DNA from: an uncultured Alphaproteobacteria bacterium
GTDB lineage: Bacteria; Pseudomonadota; Alphaproteobacteria; HIMB59; GCA-002718135
Length of the DNA stretch: 64,000 bases
Direction of reading: 5' to 3'
Assembly (NCBI GenBank): GCA_902630465.1
Contig: CACOVJ010000004.1
Coordinates: forward strand, 1-64,000
This document shows positions 33,564 through 44,351 of this stretch, piece after piece (position 1 is the stretch's first letter; each line of letters starts with the position of its first letter). The notes beneath the pieces are model-generated. The model saw only the letters and a program-made list of their open reading frames with translations, had not been told where the DNA came from and did no database searches. Position numbers and translations under genes: made by a program.

Positions 33564-34448
33564 TTAAATATTCCCATTTTGCATTGCTGTTTTCATTATT
33601 CTTCCTAAAGAAGCTGGTGATTTTGATACAAATACACCTGCTTTTTCTAAAGAATCAATTTTAGAACGAGCAGTGCCTTTTGAACCTGAAACTATCGCAC
33701 CGGCATGACCCATTCGTTTGCCTTTTGGTGCTGATTGTCCAGCTATAAATGCAGAGATGGGTTTTTTGATTTTTGAATTAGAAATAAATTCAGCAGCATT
33801 TTCTTCCTCTTCACCTCCTATTTCACCAATCATTAAAATTCCTTCAGTTTCGTCATCATCTAAAAACAATTTTATACAATCTACAAAATTGATTCCATGT
33901 ATTGGATCTCCTCCAATTCCTACACATGTTGATTGTCCTAGTCCTACTTCTGTTGTCTGAGCTACGGCTTCATAAGTCAATGTTCCTGATCTACTCACAA
34001 TCCCAATTTTACCTTTTTTATGGATAAAACTTGGCATAATTCCTATTTTACACTCTGAAGGTGTAATCAGACCTGGGCAGTTAGGTCCGACAAGATATGT
34101 TTTTTTTTCTATTATTCTTTTTTTAATATCGATCATATCCAAAACTGGGATACCCTCTGTAATACAAACTATTAGTTCAATATTTGCATCTAAAGCTTCA
34201 TGAATTGCTTTAGTTGCAAACTTAGCCGGAACATAAATAACTGTTGCATTTGCTTCAGTTTGTTTGACTGCTTCTGCTACTGTATTAAATACTGGTAAAT
34301 TTAAATGGGTTTGCCCACCCTTGCCTGGGGTTACGCCGCCTACCATGTTAGTTCCATAAGCTATTGCCTGTTCTGAATGGTAGGTTCCTTGAGAACCAGT
34401 AAATCCTTGGCAAATGACTCTCGTATTTTTATTAATTAAAATAGACAT
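33564..34448 (-). CDS. sucD: succinate-CoA ligase alpha subunit
   Basis: CoA-binding subunit of succinyl-CoA synthetase, the substrate-level phosphorylation step of the TCA cycle. The 294-residue protein has the CoA Rossmann region ([12 protein letters not shown]), PNCPGLITP, and the phosphohistidine in GHAGAIVSG. Its ATG shares one base with the sucC stop. Confidence 0.98.
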   Translation of the reverse strand: MSILINKNTRVICQGFTGSQGTYHSEQAIAYGTNMVGGVTPGKGGQTHLNLPVFNTVAEAVKQTEANATVIYVPAKFATKAIHEALDANIELIVCITEGIPVLDMIDIKKRIIEKKTYLVGPNCPGLITPSECKIGIMPSFIHKKGKIGIVSRSGTLTYEAVAQTTEVGLGQSTCVGIGGDPIHGINFVDCIKLFLDDDETEGILMIGEIGGEEEENAAEFISNSKIKKPISAFIAGQSAPKGKRMGHAGAIVSGSKGTARSKIDSLEKAGVFVSKSPASLGRIMKTAMQNGNI

Positions 34449-35632
34449 TATTCTGAAAGTTGTACAGCTTTTTGCGCTGCAATAGAAAAATCATCAATAG
34501 AAATTAATCCTAAAGATGAATTATTGATTATATCTCTTCCTTCTTGTGAATTTGTTCCTTGAAATCTCACTACAACTGGAAGTTTGAAATCTAATTCTTT
34601 AATTGCATCTATGATACCATTAGCGATCATATCACAATGAATAATGCCTCCAAAAATATTGATGAATACTGATTTTACATTCTTATCGGATTGAATAATT
34701 TTAAAAGCTCTAATTGCTCTTTCTTTATTTGCAGTACCGCCCAAATCCAAAAAGTTTGCTGGCTCCATTCCAAATTGTTTAATTATATCCATTGTTGCCA
34801 TAGCCAAACCAGCTCCATTGACCATACAACCAATTTTTCCATCAAGCTTTATATAAGCCATATCATTTTCAGATGCTTCAAGTTCTAATTTGTTTTCTTC
34901 TGATGTATCTTTTAGTTTTTCAATTTCTTGTTGTCTAAAAAGAGCATTATCATCAATATTAATTTTCGCGTCGAGCAAAATTAATTTTTCATCTTTTGTT
35001 ACTACTAATGGATTTATTTCAATTAAAGACGCATCTATTTCAACATATGCACGGCATAAATTAGAAATAATTTCTTTAAACTGATTAAATTCATTAATTG
35101 AAAAGTTTAATTTTTTTTGAAGATTATCACTAACTATAATATTTTCTGAATTATCAAAATGGATATAATGAATTCGTTCCGGACTCTTTTCAGCAACATC
35201 TTCAATATCTATTCCTCCAGCATCAGAGACCATCAACATTAATTTTGACAGTTTTCTGTCTAGCAAAATACTTAAATAGTACTCTCTATCAATTTCACAT
35301 CCAGCTTCTAAATAAACTCTTTTTACAAGCTTTCCTTCATTTCCTGTTTGTTTTGTAACTAAGGTATTTCCCATCATTCCCATAGCAATTTTTCGAGCAT
35401 CTTCAGAAGTATTGCTAATTTGAACCCCACCTTTTTCATTAAATGGTTTTAAAAATTTTCCAGCTCCTCTTCCACCTGCATGTATCTGTGATTTAATTAC
35501 CCACGGTGGGCCCTTAATATTTTCTATGTCTTTACTGAAATTATCAATGTTTTCTATATAGCTTTTACCCTGCAATATAGGTAAATTATACTTTCTTAGG
35601 AGGTCTTTAGCTTGATACTCATGTAAATTCAT
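34448..35632 (-). CDS. sucC: succinate-CoA ligase beta subunit
   Basis: ATP-grasp subunit of succinyl-CoA synthetase, 394 residues. It has [15 protein letters not shown] at the start, the Gly-rich nucleotide loop [21 protein letters not shown], and the FINIFGGI block near the C-terminus. ADP versus GDP preference is not resolved. It lies between mdh (41-base gap) and sucD (1-base overlap). Confidence 0.98.
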   Translation of the reverse strand: MNLHEYQAKDLLRKYNLPILQGKSYIENIDNFSKDIENIKGPPWVIKSQIHAGGRGAGKFLKPFNEKGGVQISNTSEDARKIAMGMMGNTLVTKQTGNEGKLVKRVYLEAGCEIDREYYLSILLDRKLSKLMLMVSDAGGIDIEDVAEKSPERIHYIHFDNSENIIVSDNLQKKLNFSINEFNQFKEIISNLCRAYVEIDASLIEINPLVVTKDEKLILLDAKINIDDNALFRQQEIEKLKDTSEENKLELEASENDMAYIKLDGKIGCMVNGAGLAMATMDIIKQFGMEPANFLDLGGTANKERAIRAFKIIQSDKNVKSVFINIFGGIIHCDMIANGIIDAIKELDFKLPVVVRFQGTNSQEGRDIINNSSLGLISIDDFSIAAQKAVQLSE

Positions 35633-35673
35633 TTTGATTAAAACTTATTAGTTAGATTAATTAGTAAAGACAA

Positions 35674-36654
<981 letters not shown>

Positions 36655-37452
36655 TTATAATTCTGTAACAATAGCCTTTTTTAAACCGGCAATTTCCTTT
36701 GCAGGATTTAACCCCTTGGGACAAGAGCGAGTGCAATTCATTATTGAGTGACATCTATAAAGTTTTAACGAGTCATTTATTGCAGTTAATCTTTTTTTTC
36801 TTTCAGCATCACGAGAGTCTTCTACCCATCTTGCTGCTTGTAGTAATACAGCTGGTCCTAAATATTCATCTCCATTCCACCAATAACTTGGACAAGATGT
36901 TGTACAACAAAAGCATAAAACACATTCCCATTTTCCATCCAGTTTTTCTCTATCTTGTGGTGATTGTTTTTTTTCTTCATTTTGACTGTCTAAATTTTTA
37001 CCATTTGACTTAGATCTTTCGAGCCACGGTTTAATTGATGCTAATTGCTCATAAGCTTTACTCAAATCCGGTACTAAATCTTTAACAACTCGCATATGGG
37101 GTAGTGGATAAATTTTAATATCTTTTTTTACATCAGACATACTTTTTAGGCACGCAAGAGTATTAACTCCATCAATATTCATTGCACAAGAACCACAAAC
37201 GCCCTCTCGGCAAGATCTTCTAAATGTAAGTGTAGGGTCAATCTCGTTTTTAATTTTCATAAGTGCGTCTAAAACCATTGGACCACACTTACTCTGATCA
37301 ATTTCATAAGTATCTAATCTTGGATTTTTATCATCCTCGGGGTCCCATCTATAAATTACTAATTTTTTTGGTGATTCAGCTACTTCTTTACTAGAATGCA
37401 GTTTGCCGTTTGTTACTTTTGAATTTGCGGGAAGTGAAAACTCAACCATCAA
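36655..37452 (-). CDS. sdhB: succinate dehydrogenase iron-sulfur subunit
   Basis: Electron-transfer subunit of respiratory complex II, 265 residues. The 2Fe-2S ferredoxin domain has [11 protein letters not shown] and a later Cys. The 4Fe-4S and 3Fe-4S sites lie in [16 protein letters not shown] and [18 protein letters not shown] Lys/Glu/Ser-rich insertion of about 25 residues sits before the second cluster domain. It overlaps sdhA by 4 bases. Confidence 0.97.
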   Translation of the reverse strand: MMVEFSLPANSKVTNGKLHSSKEVAESPKKLVIYRWDPEDDKNPRLDTYEIDQSKCGPMVLDALMKIKNEIDPTLTFRRSCREGVCGSCAMNIDGVNTLACLKSMSDVKKDIKIYPLPHMRVVKDLVPDLSKAYEQLASIKPWLERSKSNGKNLDSQNEEKKQSPQDREKLDGKWECVLCFCCTTSCPSYWWNGDEYLGPAVLLQAARWVEDSRDAERKKRLTAINDSLKLYRCHSIMNCTRSCPKGLNPAKEIAGLKKAIVTEL

Positions 37453-39242
37453 TAAACTCTTTTTTTAGGTGGAATTGGCTGAACATGGTTTGTTAATGTA
37501 TTCATATGGACTGCTCTTGAACCCATACTTACATCACCTTTTTCATTCAACCAAGCTAGAGAGTGAACTAACCAATTCTTATCATCTCTCTCTTTATAAT
37601 CTTCACGCGCATGCGCACCCCTACTTTCTTTTCTATTAAGAGCAGAATATAATGTTACTTTCGATTGAGCCATTAGATTATGGAGTTCCAGTGCTTCAAC
37701 AAGATCAGTATTAAATACTAGTGAATTATCTTTAATATCAATGTTATCCATTGAGCTTTCAATTTCCTGATATTCTTCAATACCTTTAGAAATTAAATCA
37801 TGGGTTCTAAATACTGCACATTTTTTTTGCATAACATGTTGCATTGTTGTTCTAAGTTCACCCGTCGTTGAACTACCTTTGCTGTATCTAATTTTGTCAA
37901 ATCTTTGAATGATATCATCTGTTTTAGATTTGCTTATCTCAATCTTTTTCGAATTTGGTTTTACTTTTTCTTTACAAGTTAAACTTGCTGCTTTTCCAAA
38001 AACTACTAAATCAATAAGTGAATTTGTTCCAAGTCTATTTGCTCCATGAACGGAAACACAAGCTGCTTCACCTACTGCCATCAAACCTTCACAAACATTA
38101 TCTTGATTTTGTTTAGTTGGTCTCAGAACTTCTGTCCTATAGTTAGTTGGAATACCTCCCATGTTATAGTGAACAGTTGGCAAAACAGGTATTGGATCTT
38201 TAGTTAAGTCTACTCCTGCAAATATTTTTGCAGTTTCTGAAATTCCTGGTAATCTTTTATGTAATGTGTCAGCATCTATGTGTTCGAGATGGAGAAGCAC
38301 ATGATCAGAATTATCTCCACACCCTCTATTTTCACTTATTTCTATAGTCATAGCCCTGCTAACAACATCTCTTGAAGCTAAATCTTTAGCATTCGGCGCA
38401 TAACGTTCCATAAATCTTTCACCATCACTATTAGTTAAATAACCTCCTTCACCTCTAGCTCCTTCGGTTATTAAGACTCCGGCTCCATACACACCAGTAG
38501 GATGAAATTGAATAAATTCCATGTCAGATAATGGTAAGTCTTGTCTTAAAGCCATTGCACTTCCATCGCCTGTACAGATATGTGCACTAGTTGATGAAAA
38601 GTAAGCTCTTCCATATCCACCTGTAGCAAGTATGGTTTGGTGGGATAAAAAACGATGTATAGAACCATCTTCTAAACACCATGCAACAGCTCCAATACAA
38701 TTGCCATTATCATCAGAAATCAAATCAAGGACAAAGTATTCAATAAAAAATTCAACATTATTTTTTAACGATTGTTGATAAAGAGTATGCAGTAATGCAT
38801 GACCTGTTCTGTCAGCCGCAGCACAAGCTCTCATAGCTGGTGCACCCTCACCATTATTTGTGAGATGACCGCCAAAGGGTCTTTGATATATTTTACCATC
38901 ATCTGTCCTGCTGAAGGGCATACCGTAATCTTCAAGTTCAATTACTGCTTCTGGTGCTTTAGAACATAAATACTCAATAGCATCTTGATCACCCAACCAA
39001 TCAGATCCCTTGACCGTGTCATACATGTGCCATTTCCAATTATCTTCACCCATATTTCCTAAGGCTGCACCTATTCCTCCTTGAGCGGCTACGGTATGAC
39101 TCCTTGTAGGAAAAACTTTCGAAATACATGCTGTTTTTAGACCAGCTTCTGCACATCCTAAGGTTGCTCTTAAACCTGATCCTCCAGCACCAATCACAAC
39201 AACATCATAATGATGGTCAATTATATTATATGAGTTAGGCAT
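37449..39242 (-). CDS. sdhA: succinate dehydrogenase flavoprotein subunit
   Basis: Catalytic subunit of complex II that oxidises succinate to fumarate with covalent FAD. The 597-residue protein has an N-terminal [12 protein letters not shown] dinucleotide motif, the flavinylation histidine in [17 protein letters not shown], and the active-site region [12 protein letters not shown]. Its start overlaps sdhD by 8 bases and its end overlaps sdhB by 4. Confidence 0.98.
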   Translation of the reverse strand: MPNSYNIIDHHYDVVVIGAGGSGLRATLGCAEAGLKTACISKVFPTRSHTVAAQGGIGAALGNMGEDNWKWHMYDTVKGSDWLGDQDAIEYLCSKAPEAVIELEDYGMPFSRTDDGKIYQRPFGGHLTNNGEGAPAMRACAAADRTGHALLHTLYQQSLKNNVEFFIEYFVLDLISDDNGNCIGAVAWCLEDGSIHRFLSHQTILATGGYGRAYFSSTSAHICTGDGSAMALRQDLPLSDMEFIQFHPTGVYGAGVLITEGARGEGGYLTNSDGERFMERYAPNAKDLASRDVVSRAMTIEISENRGCGDNSDHVLLHLEHIDADTLHKRLPGISETAKIFAGVDLTKDPIPVLPTVHYNMGGIPTNYRTEVLRPTKQNQDNVCEGLMAVGEAACVSVHGANRLGTNSLIDLVVFGKAASLTCKEKVKPNSKKIEISKSKTDDIIQRFDKIRYSKGSSTTGELRTTMQHVMQKKCAVFRTHDLISKGIEEYQEIESSMDNIDIKDNSLVFNTDLVEALELHNLMAQSKVTLYSALNRKESRGAHAREDYKERDDKNWLVHSLAWLNEKGDVSMGSRAVHMNTLTNHVQPIPPKKRVY

Positions 39243-39573
39243 TAAAAATAGCTGTTTTTATTATAAAAAAAGTTAATAATATCATTAAAAAATACGAAGT
39301 TAAGTTAATTCCCCATTTACTTAAATTATAAATTTTTTTCGATGTGACATAATCATCTATTATTGTTTGAAGGCCTAATTTTGCGTGCAATAGCATGGCT
39401 ATCATCATTACATAAAATAAAAGTGAGTTTAAATAGGATTGAAAAAAGCTAATTGTTTCATCATACTCCATTTTAGAAAGTGAAATTGCAGAATATATGA
39501 ACCAAAAAGTTAGTGGTATGAGTAATGATGCTGTAATTCTTTGGATCACCCATTTTAAAGCATAATTTTTCAT
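39235..39573 (-). CDS. sdhD: succinate dehydrogenase membrane anchor subunit SdhD
   Basis: Small membrane subunit of complex II, 112 residues when started at 39573 ([16 protein letters not shown]), where ATGA couples it to the sdhC stop. A longer open frame to 39675 lies inside sdhC and is not credible. Three membrane helices are visible, and [14 protein letters not shown] matches the SdhD heme/quinone-side helix (His followed by a conserved DY pair). Confidence 0.92.
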   Translation of the reverse strand: MKNYALKWVIQRITASLLIPLTFWFIYSAISLSKMEYDETISFFQSYLNSLLFYVMMIAMLLHAKLGLQTIIDDYVTSKKIYNLSKWGINLTSYFLMILLTFFIIKTAIFNA

Positions 39574-39941
39574 ACTAGAAGCCAAACCGCTATAGTGGAT
39601 GAAAGTGTTAGGAACAGTACTATGTATCCAGATCGATATACAGTAGTTAAATCCATTCCAATTCCAAATGACCAATAGAGCTTTCTGCAGCCATTATAAA
39701 GGTGGTAGAAAATACCAATCGTCCAAATTAAAAGAATAAACTTAAATAAAATATTTTTTGAAATTATCTCAAAATATATAAAATAATTTGGGCCCAGACT
39801 TATAAGTAAAAACCAAATTGCAATTAGAATTGTTCCTAAACTTAGCCCAATTCCAGTTATGCGATGAAATATTGAAAAAAGGGCTGTAAGTACCTTTTTG
39901 TGTATTGATAGATGTGGTGATAATGGGCGATTATCAGTCAT
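39570..39941 (-). CDS. sdhC: succinate dehydrogenase cytochrome b556 subunit SdhC
   Basis: Membrane anchor of complex II, 123 residues with three hydrophobic helices. RPLSPHLSIHKKV and SIFHRITGIGLSLG are SdhC hallmarks; the Ser and Arg there belong to the quinone site, and a later His (YHLYNGCRKLYW) should be a heme ligand. It is the first gene of the TCA cluster. The gene-free region upstream (39942-40297) must hold its promoter and contains a candidate RNA on the other strand. Confidence 0.94.
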   Translation of the reverse strand: MTDNRPLSPHLSIHKKVLTALFSIFHRITGIGLSLGTILIAIWFLLISLGPNYFIYFEIISKNILFKFILLIWTIGIFYHLYNGCRKLYWSFGIGMDLTTVYRSGYIVLFLTLSSTIAVWLLV

Positions 39942-40150
39942 TGTATGCTTATAATTTTAATAGTTATATTTACTTAAGTATATATTTTTCCTAGAATTTC
40001 AAAAAAAAACGAGCATTTGAAATATTCTTATTTAGTAAAAGAAAATTATCTAAATTGTTAATAAAATTGATAAAACAAGGTAAAACTTAATATAAATAAT
40101 ACTAAAAAATCGCTATATTCCTTGAATTTTATACAGATTAATATTATTCT

Positions 40151-40298
40151 GAAAAAGCCGGATAATACTTAATTTCTTTGCTTCGGAGGAACGCCAAGAG
40201 ATTTTAATCATCTTACCCGCCGTTTGATGATTATATGAGTTTCTATTCTAGAGAAGTGTCTGCCAAGGTACTAACTAGTTGAGATATCCGGCTTTTTC
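40151..40298 (+). ncRNA. candidate structured non-coding RNA, class unknown
   Basis: Between sdhC and a hydrolase gene lies a 148-base segment whose ends pair perfectly over 14 bases (40151-40164 with 40285-40298). Inside are two further hairpins. Hairpin A: AATTTCTT 40171-40178 with AAGAGATT 40196-40203, plus an inner stem capped by GGAG at 185-188. Hairpin B: TAATCATC 40205-40212 with GATGATTA 40226-40233, with a C-rich loop ACCCGCC. A -10-like TATTAT (40142-40147) precedes the element and a run of five T ends it, favouring the plus strand. Size and paired ends recall 6S RNA, but I cannot match the 6S consensus. The rest of the 39942-40297 gap is A+T-rich with no ORF I would support. Confidence 0.42.
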
Positions 40299-41284
40299 TA
40301 TTTAAGATTAGAATTGAAAAATAATTCCATCTTATCAGCATATTCTTCTGGATATTTTATCATACTATCAACGTGATTTGAATCTTTGGCAAGCCAGTAT
40401 TGTGCGTTAATTCTATTTTTTGCAGTATAGTTTTTGTAGTATTCAAAATGTCTAGTTAATACTCTTGTATCATTGTCGCCATGAGTAAAAAAGTATGACT
40501 GTGTTTTAGTAAGCTTAAAAGCTGGAGATAATAAAGTAGGATCGATACCAGTTAAGATTTTCCCAGCAAAACTTACTGCTGGTCCAAATTCAATTGACAA
40601 TCCATACCTTGCTATTTCATCTGTTAGAGCCATATTGAATTCAGCTATTGGACTATCAGACCATATTGCTAAAATTTCTGGCTCCTCATATGCTGCAAAT
40701 ATAGAAGTACTAGCACCAAGAGATATTCCATGTAGCCCAATCTGATTACTCTTAAAACCAATATTTTTTAAAAAATCGAAAGCTCCTAGGATATCTTTAT
40801 AGCTTTTTAAACCTAAATCTTCATATTCAGAAGTTCTATCACTTTGTCCATAATTTCTTAAATCTATTGTTAAAACATTAAAGTTTTTACTAACTAATAG
40901 AGATGTAATTAAATTAGATTCTGATTTGCATTTACCATTAGGATTTATACCGTGTGTAACTATTATAATTGGTCTATTTGGAAAATAATTAAATAGCCAA
41001 CCATTTATTTTTATATCTTTTTCTCTTGATAAAAAATATACATCTTGCCACTCATCTAAATGATAATTTTTATATGGAAAATTTTCTCTGAGTTTTCTCT
41101 GTAAAATATCATCGTATTCGTGTGCATCAATTGATGTGCTCCAAGTATTTGGCAGTGATCCTTCGTGCATACCACAAGAAAAATCAATTTTTAAAATTTG
41201 GTAAGCTACGTAGAAACCAGCACCATAATAAATAAAAATTATGATAATAAATATACTGATTAGATATTTTAATAATTTTTTCAT
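40298..41284 (-). CDS. membrane-anchored alpha/beta hydrolase
   Basis: A 328-residue hydrolase. An N-terminal membrane helix (about residues 8-30) should anchor it in the inner membrane with the domain outside. Nucleophile elbow GISLG (Ser188), acid Asp270 or Asp272 in THGDNDTRV, and His304 in DSNHVDS make a complete triad; THGINPNGK is the oxyanion strand. It resembles YfhR/BAAT-type hydrolases, and the substrate is unknown. It is the last gene of a coupled operon and overlaps zapE by 4 bases. Its stop codon touches the end of the candidate RNA stem. Confidence 0.85.
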   Translation of the reverse strand: MKKLLKYLISIFIIIIFIYYGAGFYVAYQILKIDFSCGMHEGSLPNTWSTSIDAHEYDDILQRKLRENFPYKNYHLDEWQDVYFLSREKDIKINGWLFNYFPNRPIIIVTHGINPNGKCKSESNLITSLLVSKNFNVLTIDLRNYGQSDRTSEYEDLGLKSYKDILGAFDFLKNIGFKSNQIGLHGISLGASTSIFAAYEEPEILAIWSDSPIAEFNMALTDEIARYGLSIEFGPAVSFAGKILTGIDPTLLSPAFKLTKTQSYFFTHGDNDTRVLTRHFEYYKNYTAKNRINAQYWLAKDSNHVDSMIKYPEEYADKMELFFNSNLK

Positions 41285-42321
41285 TTTGTGGGTTGAACAA
41301 TTGTCATTTCGTAAAGTCTACTAGCAGTTCTTTTAAATTCTTCATTTAAACTTTGAATTAAATTTAAAGTAGTAATAGGTTTTGCTGCAAGAATTACTAT
41401 TGAACATTTATTTTCATAAAGCATATCAATAAGGCTTATGAATCTCCTACAAGAATCCTTTTTTTGATCATTAAGCTCAGGTACATTTTTAAGAAAAATA
41501 ATATTAAAATTTTTTGATATGTTTATGTAATCTTGATGGCTAAAATTCTCCTCACATAATTTTTTAAAGTCTGTCATTAAAATATTTGAACTGCATTTAT
41601 TAAAGACTATTTCTCTACTTTTTGTTTTTATTGTAATTGTAGTTAAATGAGTATTGTCGACAAATTTATTAAATAATATTTCGAACTCTTGTTGGGTTTC
41701 ATTATTTATTGGAGTAAAATATGTTTTTGACTGATTTAAAGTTTGCCTCCTATAATCTGTATTATGATTTATATTAATAATTTCAAAATTTTTTTTAATA
41801 AGATCAATGAATGGAATAAAATCATTTCTCTGCAAACCATCTTTATACAAGTCGTCAGGTTTAAAATTTGAAGAAATTATTAAAAAAATCTTTTGTCTGC
41901 TTAATAGAAAGAAAATTTTTTTAATTATTAATGCATCAACAATATTAAATATATGCATTTCATCAATAAATAAAATTTTAAAACTTTTACTAATATTTTT
42001 TATATATTCTTCAATTGCCTTATCTTTGTTACTAGAACGTTGAACAACATCATGAATTTCTATCATAAGGTTATTAAAGTGAATTTTTTTTCCTACTTTA
42101 GAGTTCTGATAAAAAAGATTTAATAGAAAAGTTTTTCCTGTTCCAACTGATCCATACAAATAAACCCCATCCTTTTTTTTTGAATTAACAAATAGACTAT
42201 TCTTTTTACTTTTGTTCCAAACTGAATTTAATTTATTAAGAACTTCTAATTGTGCCTCACTGGTTTTTATAAAATTATTTTCAACAAAACTATTATATTG
42301 GTCAATAACACTGAATGACAT
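41281..42321 (-). CDS. zapE: cell division protein ZapE (AFG1-like ATPase)
   Basis: AAA-type P-loop ATPase of the AFG1/ZapE family, 346 residues. Walker A GSVGTGKT is at residues 57-64 and Walker B FIDEMHIF near 118-125. In E. coli ZapE interacts with FtsZ under stress; in alphaproteobacteria the gene usually neighbours mdh/sdh, and that loose link persists here. The sequence is rather divergent and Lys/Asn-rich. Its start shares three bases with the stop of the upstream 46-codon ORF. Confidence 0.9.
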   Translation of the reverse strand: MSFSVIDQYNSFVENNFIKTSEAQLEVLNKLNSVWNKSKKNSLFVNSKKKDGVYLYGSVGTGKTFLLNLFYQNSKVGKKIHFNNLMIEIHDVVQRSSNKDKAIEEYIKNISKSFKILFIDEMHIFNIVDALIIKKIFFLLSRQKIFLIISSNFKPDDLYKDGLQRNDFIPFIDLIKKNFEIININHNTDYRRQTLNQSKTYFTPINNETQQEFEILFNKFVDNTHLTTITIKTKSREIVFNKCSSNILMTDFKKLCEENFSHQDYINISKNFNIIFLKNVPELNDQKKDSCRRFISLIDMLYENKCSIVILAAKPITTLNLIQSLNEEFKRTASRLYEMTIVQPTK

Positions 42322-42461
42322 TATTTTTTTCCTAAAAATGATGATAATTTCTTCAGTGTTTCAATTTCTGCTTTTGAAATTGTGTTCATTTCTTTTTTCT
42401 TTAACAGTCTTTTATATTCTTTTAAAAGAAAATTTAAACTTTCAGATATTCCTTTATTCAT
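42321..42461 (-). CDS. small hypothetical protein, 46 residues
   Basis: A short ORF that exactly fills the space between the MFS gene and zapE. Its ATG lies inside the last codons of the MFS gene (8-base overlap) and its TAA overlaps the zapE ATG (TAATG). Such coupling on both sides supports real translation. The product begins MNKGISESLNFLLKEYKRLL and is Lys/Glu/Leu-rich, probably helical, with no Cys, membrane segment or known motif. I do not recognise it; a ZapE partner is only a guess from position. Confidence 0.6.
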   Translation of the reverse strand: MNKGISESLNFLLKEYKRLLKKKEMNTISKAEIETLKKLSSFLGKK

Positions 42462-43644
42462 GATTATCAAAAATAATTGGTAAAAGTGTTGAAGCAACAA
42501 TCATAATTAAACAAATTATTGAAATTATGCCAATCCCAAAACCCCAATCTATTATATAACCAAAAATAACTGGTGAAAGAGCACTGGCTAATACTACAAT
42601 AGCGTGAAAAAGTGCTTTAACGGTTCCAAGACTTTCTACACCAAAAAGTTCAGCCCACAATGATCCAGTAAATGGAGCAGAAATTCCTAAATTCAATCCA
42701 TATAAGGACATGTAAATAATTAAGAAGTAAAAATTTTCAAATAACAATAAAACAACAATTCCAATAAATATTGGTAACATTAGATATACAATAGCTTTTT
42801 TAGGATTAAGCAAATCAATTAATGGACCCCCTAAAAGAAGTCCTATTATAGAAAACGCTCCTAAAAAAATAAACCCCGTTCCAAGCATGTCTAGTGTCCA
42901 GCCTTTTTGAGTAAATATGAAAATTTGGTGAAACATAAGTCCTGTCCCAATAAATGAGAATGACGTAGTTAAAGGAAGGTATATTAAAAATTTTTTATTT
43001 TTAATGACTTCTAAAGTGCTCCAAATTTTTTTTTCGTGTTTAATTGAATCACGAAACTTAGTCTGTCGATCACTTTGGTTGCTAAGAGTATAATATAACA
43101 CTGGTAAGAATAAAATTATAGATAAAGAGCAAAATAACCAAATTTGCTTAAAATCGAAAAACTTATTCAAATATACTATAATAATAGGCAGAAACATTAC
43201 GCCTAGCATTCCACCTAAGTTACCAAAAGATATTGCTTTACCCCTGTTCTCACCAAAGTATCTTGTCATTGATGTTATTCCTGCATGGGTCATTGCACCT
43301 TGACCAAAAAAGCGAAGTGCAAATATGATTAAAAAAAGAAAAAAAATATTTTCTGGAAGAAAATAAATAGCAACACACGGCAATAATAAACCAAGAGTGA
43401 CTAGAAAAGAATAAATTCTCAAATCAATAAAATCAATTAATTTTGCAAAATTAATAAGAAGCAATGAACTAGAGGTAGTTGCTAAGGCATATACCATTCC
43501 AAATTGACCATCTGAAAGATTATAAAGGTCTTTTATATCATCGTTGAATAGTGCAATAAAAAAAGTTTGCCCATAACTTGCAAAAAAAATTATTAAAAAT
43601 CCATATATTAAAAGTTTTGGATCATACAAAATAAAATTTTTCAT
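42454..43644 (-). CDS. major facilitator superfamily transporter
   Basis: A 396-residue polytopic membrane protein with about 12 hydrophobic helices, organised as two halves around a charged central loop (near residues 195-210). Start MKNFILYDPKLLIYGFLIIF; the region RYFGENRGKAISFGNLGGMLG resembles the MFS helix 4-5 area. Substrate unknown. Its start shares one base with the udgB stop, and its 3' end overlaps the small ORF, placing it in the udgB-zapE operon. Confidence 0.88.
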   Translation of the reverse strand: MKNFILYDPKLLIYGFLIIFFASYGQTFFIALFNDDIKDLYNLSDGQFGMVYALATTSSSLLLINFAKLIDFIDLRIYSFLVTLGLLLPCVAIYFLPENIFFLFLIIFALRFFGQGAMTHAGITSMTRYFGENRGKAISFGNLGGMLGVMFLPIIIVYLNKFFDFKQIWLFCSLSIILFLPVLYYTLSNQSDRQTKFRDSIKHEKKIWSTLEVIKNKKFLIYLPLTTSFSFIGTGLMFHQIFIFTQKGWTLDMLGTGFIFLGAFSIIGLLLGGPLIDLLNPKKAIVYLMLPIFIGIVVLLLFENFYFLIIYMSLYGLNLGISAPFTGSLWAELFGVESLGTVKALFHAIVVLASALSPVIFGYIIDWGFGIGIISIICLIMIVASTLLPIIFDNHE

Positions 43645-44321
43645 TAGTTTTCTAAGTCTCTTTTCACTTTTTTTAACAGTTTAACCATTTTAGATTCATT
43701 AATTCTTCCAGTATTTACATTACGAGGACTAGGATGATAACTGCCCATCAGTAACTTACTATCTGGAAGTTTGTTTTTACTTCCATGACTAAATACATAA
43801 TCTTTATTTTTTATATTATAATATTGTTTATAATAGTTGATACATGCGTCATGTCCAATTTTACCAAGTGCCAATATAACTGTTATATTCTTTAATGAAC
43901 TAATCTCTTTACTAAAGAAATTAAAACAAGTTTTTAATTCATTTGATGTAGGTTTATCTTCTGGAGGTACACATTTTAGGGCAGTCGTAAGATACAAATT
44001 ATTGAGTTGCAAACCATCATTTTTATTTACTGAAAGTGGTTGATTAGAAAAACCTGATTCATACAAACATTTGAACAAAAAATCTGCAGATTTATCACCA
44101 GTGAACACTCTTCCTGTTCTGTTACCACCATGAGCCGCAGGGGCTAAACCAACCATCAATAGTTTGGCATTAGGGTCGCCATAACCTGTTATAGGTTTAC
44201 CCCAATAGTCTTGATCAAAATATTGACGTCTTTTTTCATTGGCAATCTTTTCTCTAAAATTAACCAATCGATCACATTTTCTGCACTGAATTATTGATTT
44301 GTTTAATTTACTTAATGTCAT
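43644..44321 (-). CDS. uracil-DNA glycosylase, family 5 (UdgB type)
   Basis: Excises uracil (and possibly other deaminated bases) from DNA. The 225-residue protein has motif A GLAPAAHGGNRTGR (about residues 58-71), where family 5 carries Ala instead of a catalytic Asp/Asn, and motif C SYHPSPRNVNTGR. Cys13, Cys16, Cys117 and Cys132 are well placed to bind the 4Fe-4S cluster of this family. It is the first gene of a five-gene overlapping operon and is divergent from the DUF924 gene with almost no space. Confidence 0.9.
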   Translation of the reverse strand: MTLSKLNKSIIQCRKCDRLVNFREKIANEKRRQYFDQDYWGKPITGYGDPNAKLLMVGLAPAAHGGNRTGRVFTGDKSADFLFKCLYESGFSNQPLSVNKNDGLQLNNLYLTTALKCVPPEDKPTSNELKTCFNFFSKEISSLKNITVILALGKIGHDACINYYKQYYNIKNKDYVFSHGSKNKLPDSKLLMGSYHPSPRNVNTGRINESKMVKLLKKVKRDLEN

Positions 44322-44351
44322 ATGGAAAAGAATTATTTATATTACAGCTAT

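Noticed and set aside
39574-39675. Extended N-terminus of SdhD
   Set aside because: It lies inside sdhC in another frame; the ATGA overlap at 39570-39573 gives a normal SdhD length and start.
40151-40298. Simple intrinsic terminator of the hydrolase gene
   Set aside because: The complementary arms are about 120 bases apart, too far for a terminator hairpin, and the interior has its own hairpins.
40151-40298. Miniature inverted-repeat transposable element
   Set aside because: The 14-bp arms could be terminal repeats, but I see no target duplication at the ends and no second copy in the window. This is not fully excluded.
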